Assembly (NCBI RefSeq): GCF_900167415.1
Contig: NZ_FUWU01000011.1
Location: 1-64,000, forward strand
Origin: Fibrobacter intestinalis
Lineage (GTDB): Bacteria > Fibrobacterota > Fibrobacteria > Fibrobacterales > Fibrobacteraceae
DNA: 64,000 nucleotides
Direction of reading: 5' to 3'
Part shown: piece after piece, positions 63,861 through 64,000 of the stretch
Position numbering within the stretch: position 1 is the first letter of the stretch
Layout: each line of letters opens with the position of its first letter
Made by a program: the position numbers and the translations under genes
The notes under the pieces: model-generated
Database searches by the model: none
What the model saw: the letters and a program-made list of their open reading frames with translations, nothing else
What the model was told of the DNA's origin: nothing

Positions 63861-64000
63861 TCAACGCATTCTGCCGGAACGCAGAACGTCCATCATATCG
63901 AAAGGTTTTGCGGAACCTTTTTTCAATTCTTCCGCCAAAAAATTCACGGCATCGACGGAGCCTTCCGCATAGATTTTCCGCCCGCATACGTTGTGCTGAA
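63861..64000 (-). CDS. dapB: 4-hydroxy-tetrahydrodipicolinate reductase, C-terminal end
   Basis: Only the last 45 codons are in the window; the gene continues past 64000. The frame reads QHNVCGRKIYAEGSVDAVNF, then LAEELKKGSAKPFDMMDVLR and SGRMR. The SR(k/e)xfAxGAvxAaxfL pattern and the final (Y/F)DMxDVL are the C-terminal hallmark of DapB, which reduces the dihydrodipicolinate precursor in lysine and diaminopimelate synthesis. The call rests on this short stretch. Confidence 0.72.
   Translation of the reverse strand, partial: QHNVCGRKIYAEGSVDAVNFLAEELKKGSAKPFDMMDVLRSGRMR

Overview
The window looks like chromosome of a Fibrobacteraceae bacterium (Fibrobacter or a close relative). The best lineage marker is the protein at 61745-62848, which carries the Fibrobacter succinogenes major paralogous (FISUMP) domain. 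Genes for an outer membrane (TolC, MlaC, porin-like proteins) and a succinate/propionate-type fermentation set agree with this. There are no transposases, phage genes, CRISPR arrays or tRNA genes that I can see; it reads as stable core chromosome with a few accessory modules.

Layout. 1-3340: end of an rRNA operon (spacer, 23S, 5S, terminator). 3429-9536: an envelope cluster of overlapping genes (GH57-like protein with degenerate active-site motifs, STAS-like membrane protein, lytic transglycosylase, TolC, MlaC, a DUF2953-like protein). 9550-11804: rsuA, an HU-type protein, dus. 11794-24310: a nitrogen-salvage locus made of allophanate hydrolase, a ROK-type regulator, a three-gene ABC importer, UAAP1, two UAAP2 paralogues, an alpha/beta hydrolase and a biotin-dependent urea/guanidine carboxylase. 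24421-30492: porin with a repeat region plus small lipoprotein, a CrtC/AttH-like protein, a eukaryotic-type HisA, a glycosyltransferase, MutY. 30562-37565: energy metabolism (CoA-transferase, sodium-pumping methylmalonyl-CoA decarboxylase, phosphate acetyltransferase). 37762-42695: outer-membrane protein, two-component system, phosphofructokinase. 42740-46923: small and hypothetical genes, a beta-propeller lipoprotein, RarA. 47113-61400: a 13-gene respiratory complex I operon nuoBCDEFGHIJKLMN with no nuoA. 61745-64000: FISUMP protein, HemB, end of DapB.

Most interesting system: the nitrogen-salvage locus. Gene content (DUF1989 pair plus carboxylase plus allophanate hydrolase) matches the known guanidine pathway, guanidine to carboxyguanidine to allophanate to ammonia and CO2. 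The carboxylase has Asp697 at what I believe is the position separating guanidine carboxylase (Asp) from urea carboxylase (Asn). There is no guanidine-I riboswitch upstream. Instead three near-identical palindromes (half-site ACTTTATAAAA) sit in the control regions of allophanate hydrolase, of the ROK regulator and of the transporter-carboxylase operon. I infer that a zinc-motif-less ROK protein controls the whole locus. The duplicated UAAP2 and the translationally coupled alpha/beta hydrolase are extra parts whose roles are open.

Second theme: the complex I operon is unusual. nuoA is missing, NuoG is short, NuoH has an insertion of roughly 95 residues with two extra membrane segments, and NuoB, NuoE and NuoM carry C-terminal extensions, the NuoE one resembling a fibronectin type III domain. 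Third: the first protein gene after the rRNA operon is a GH57-fold protein with its three N-terminal catalytic motifs eroded.

All family assignments come from reading motifs by eye; no database search was run.
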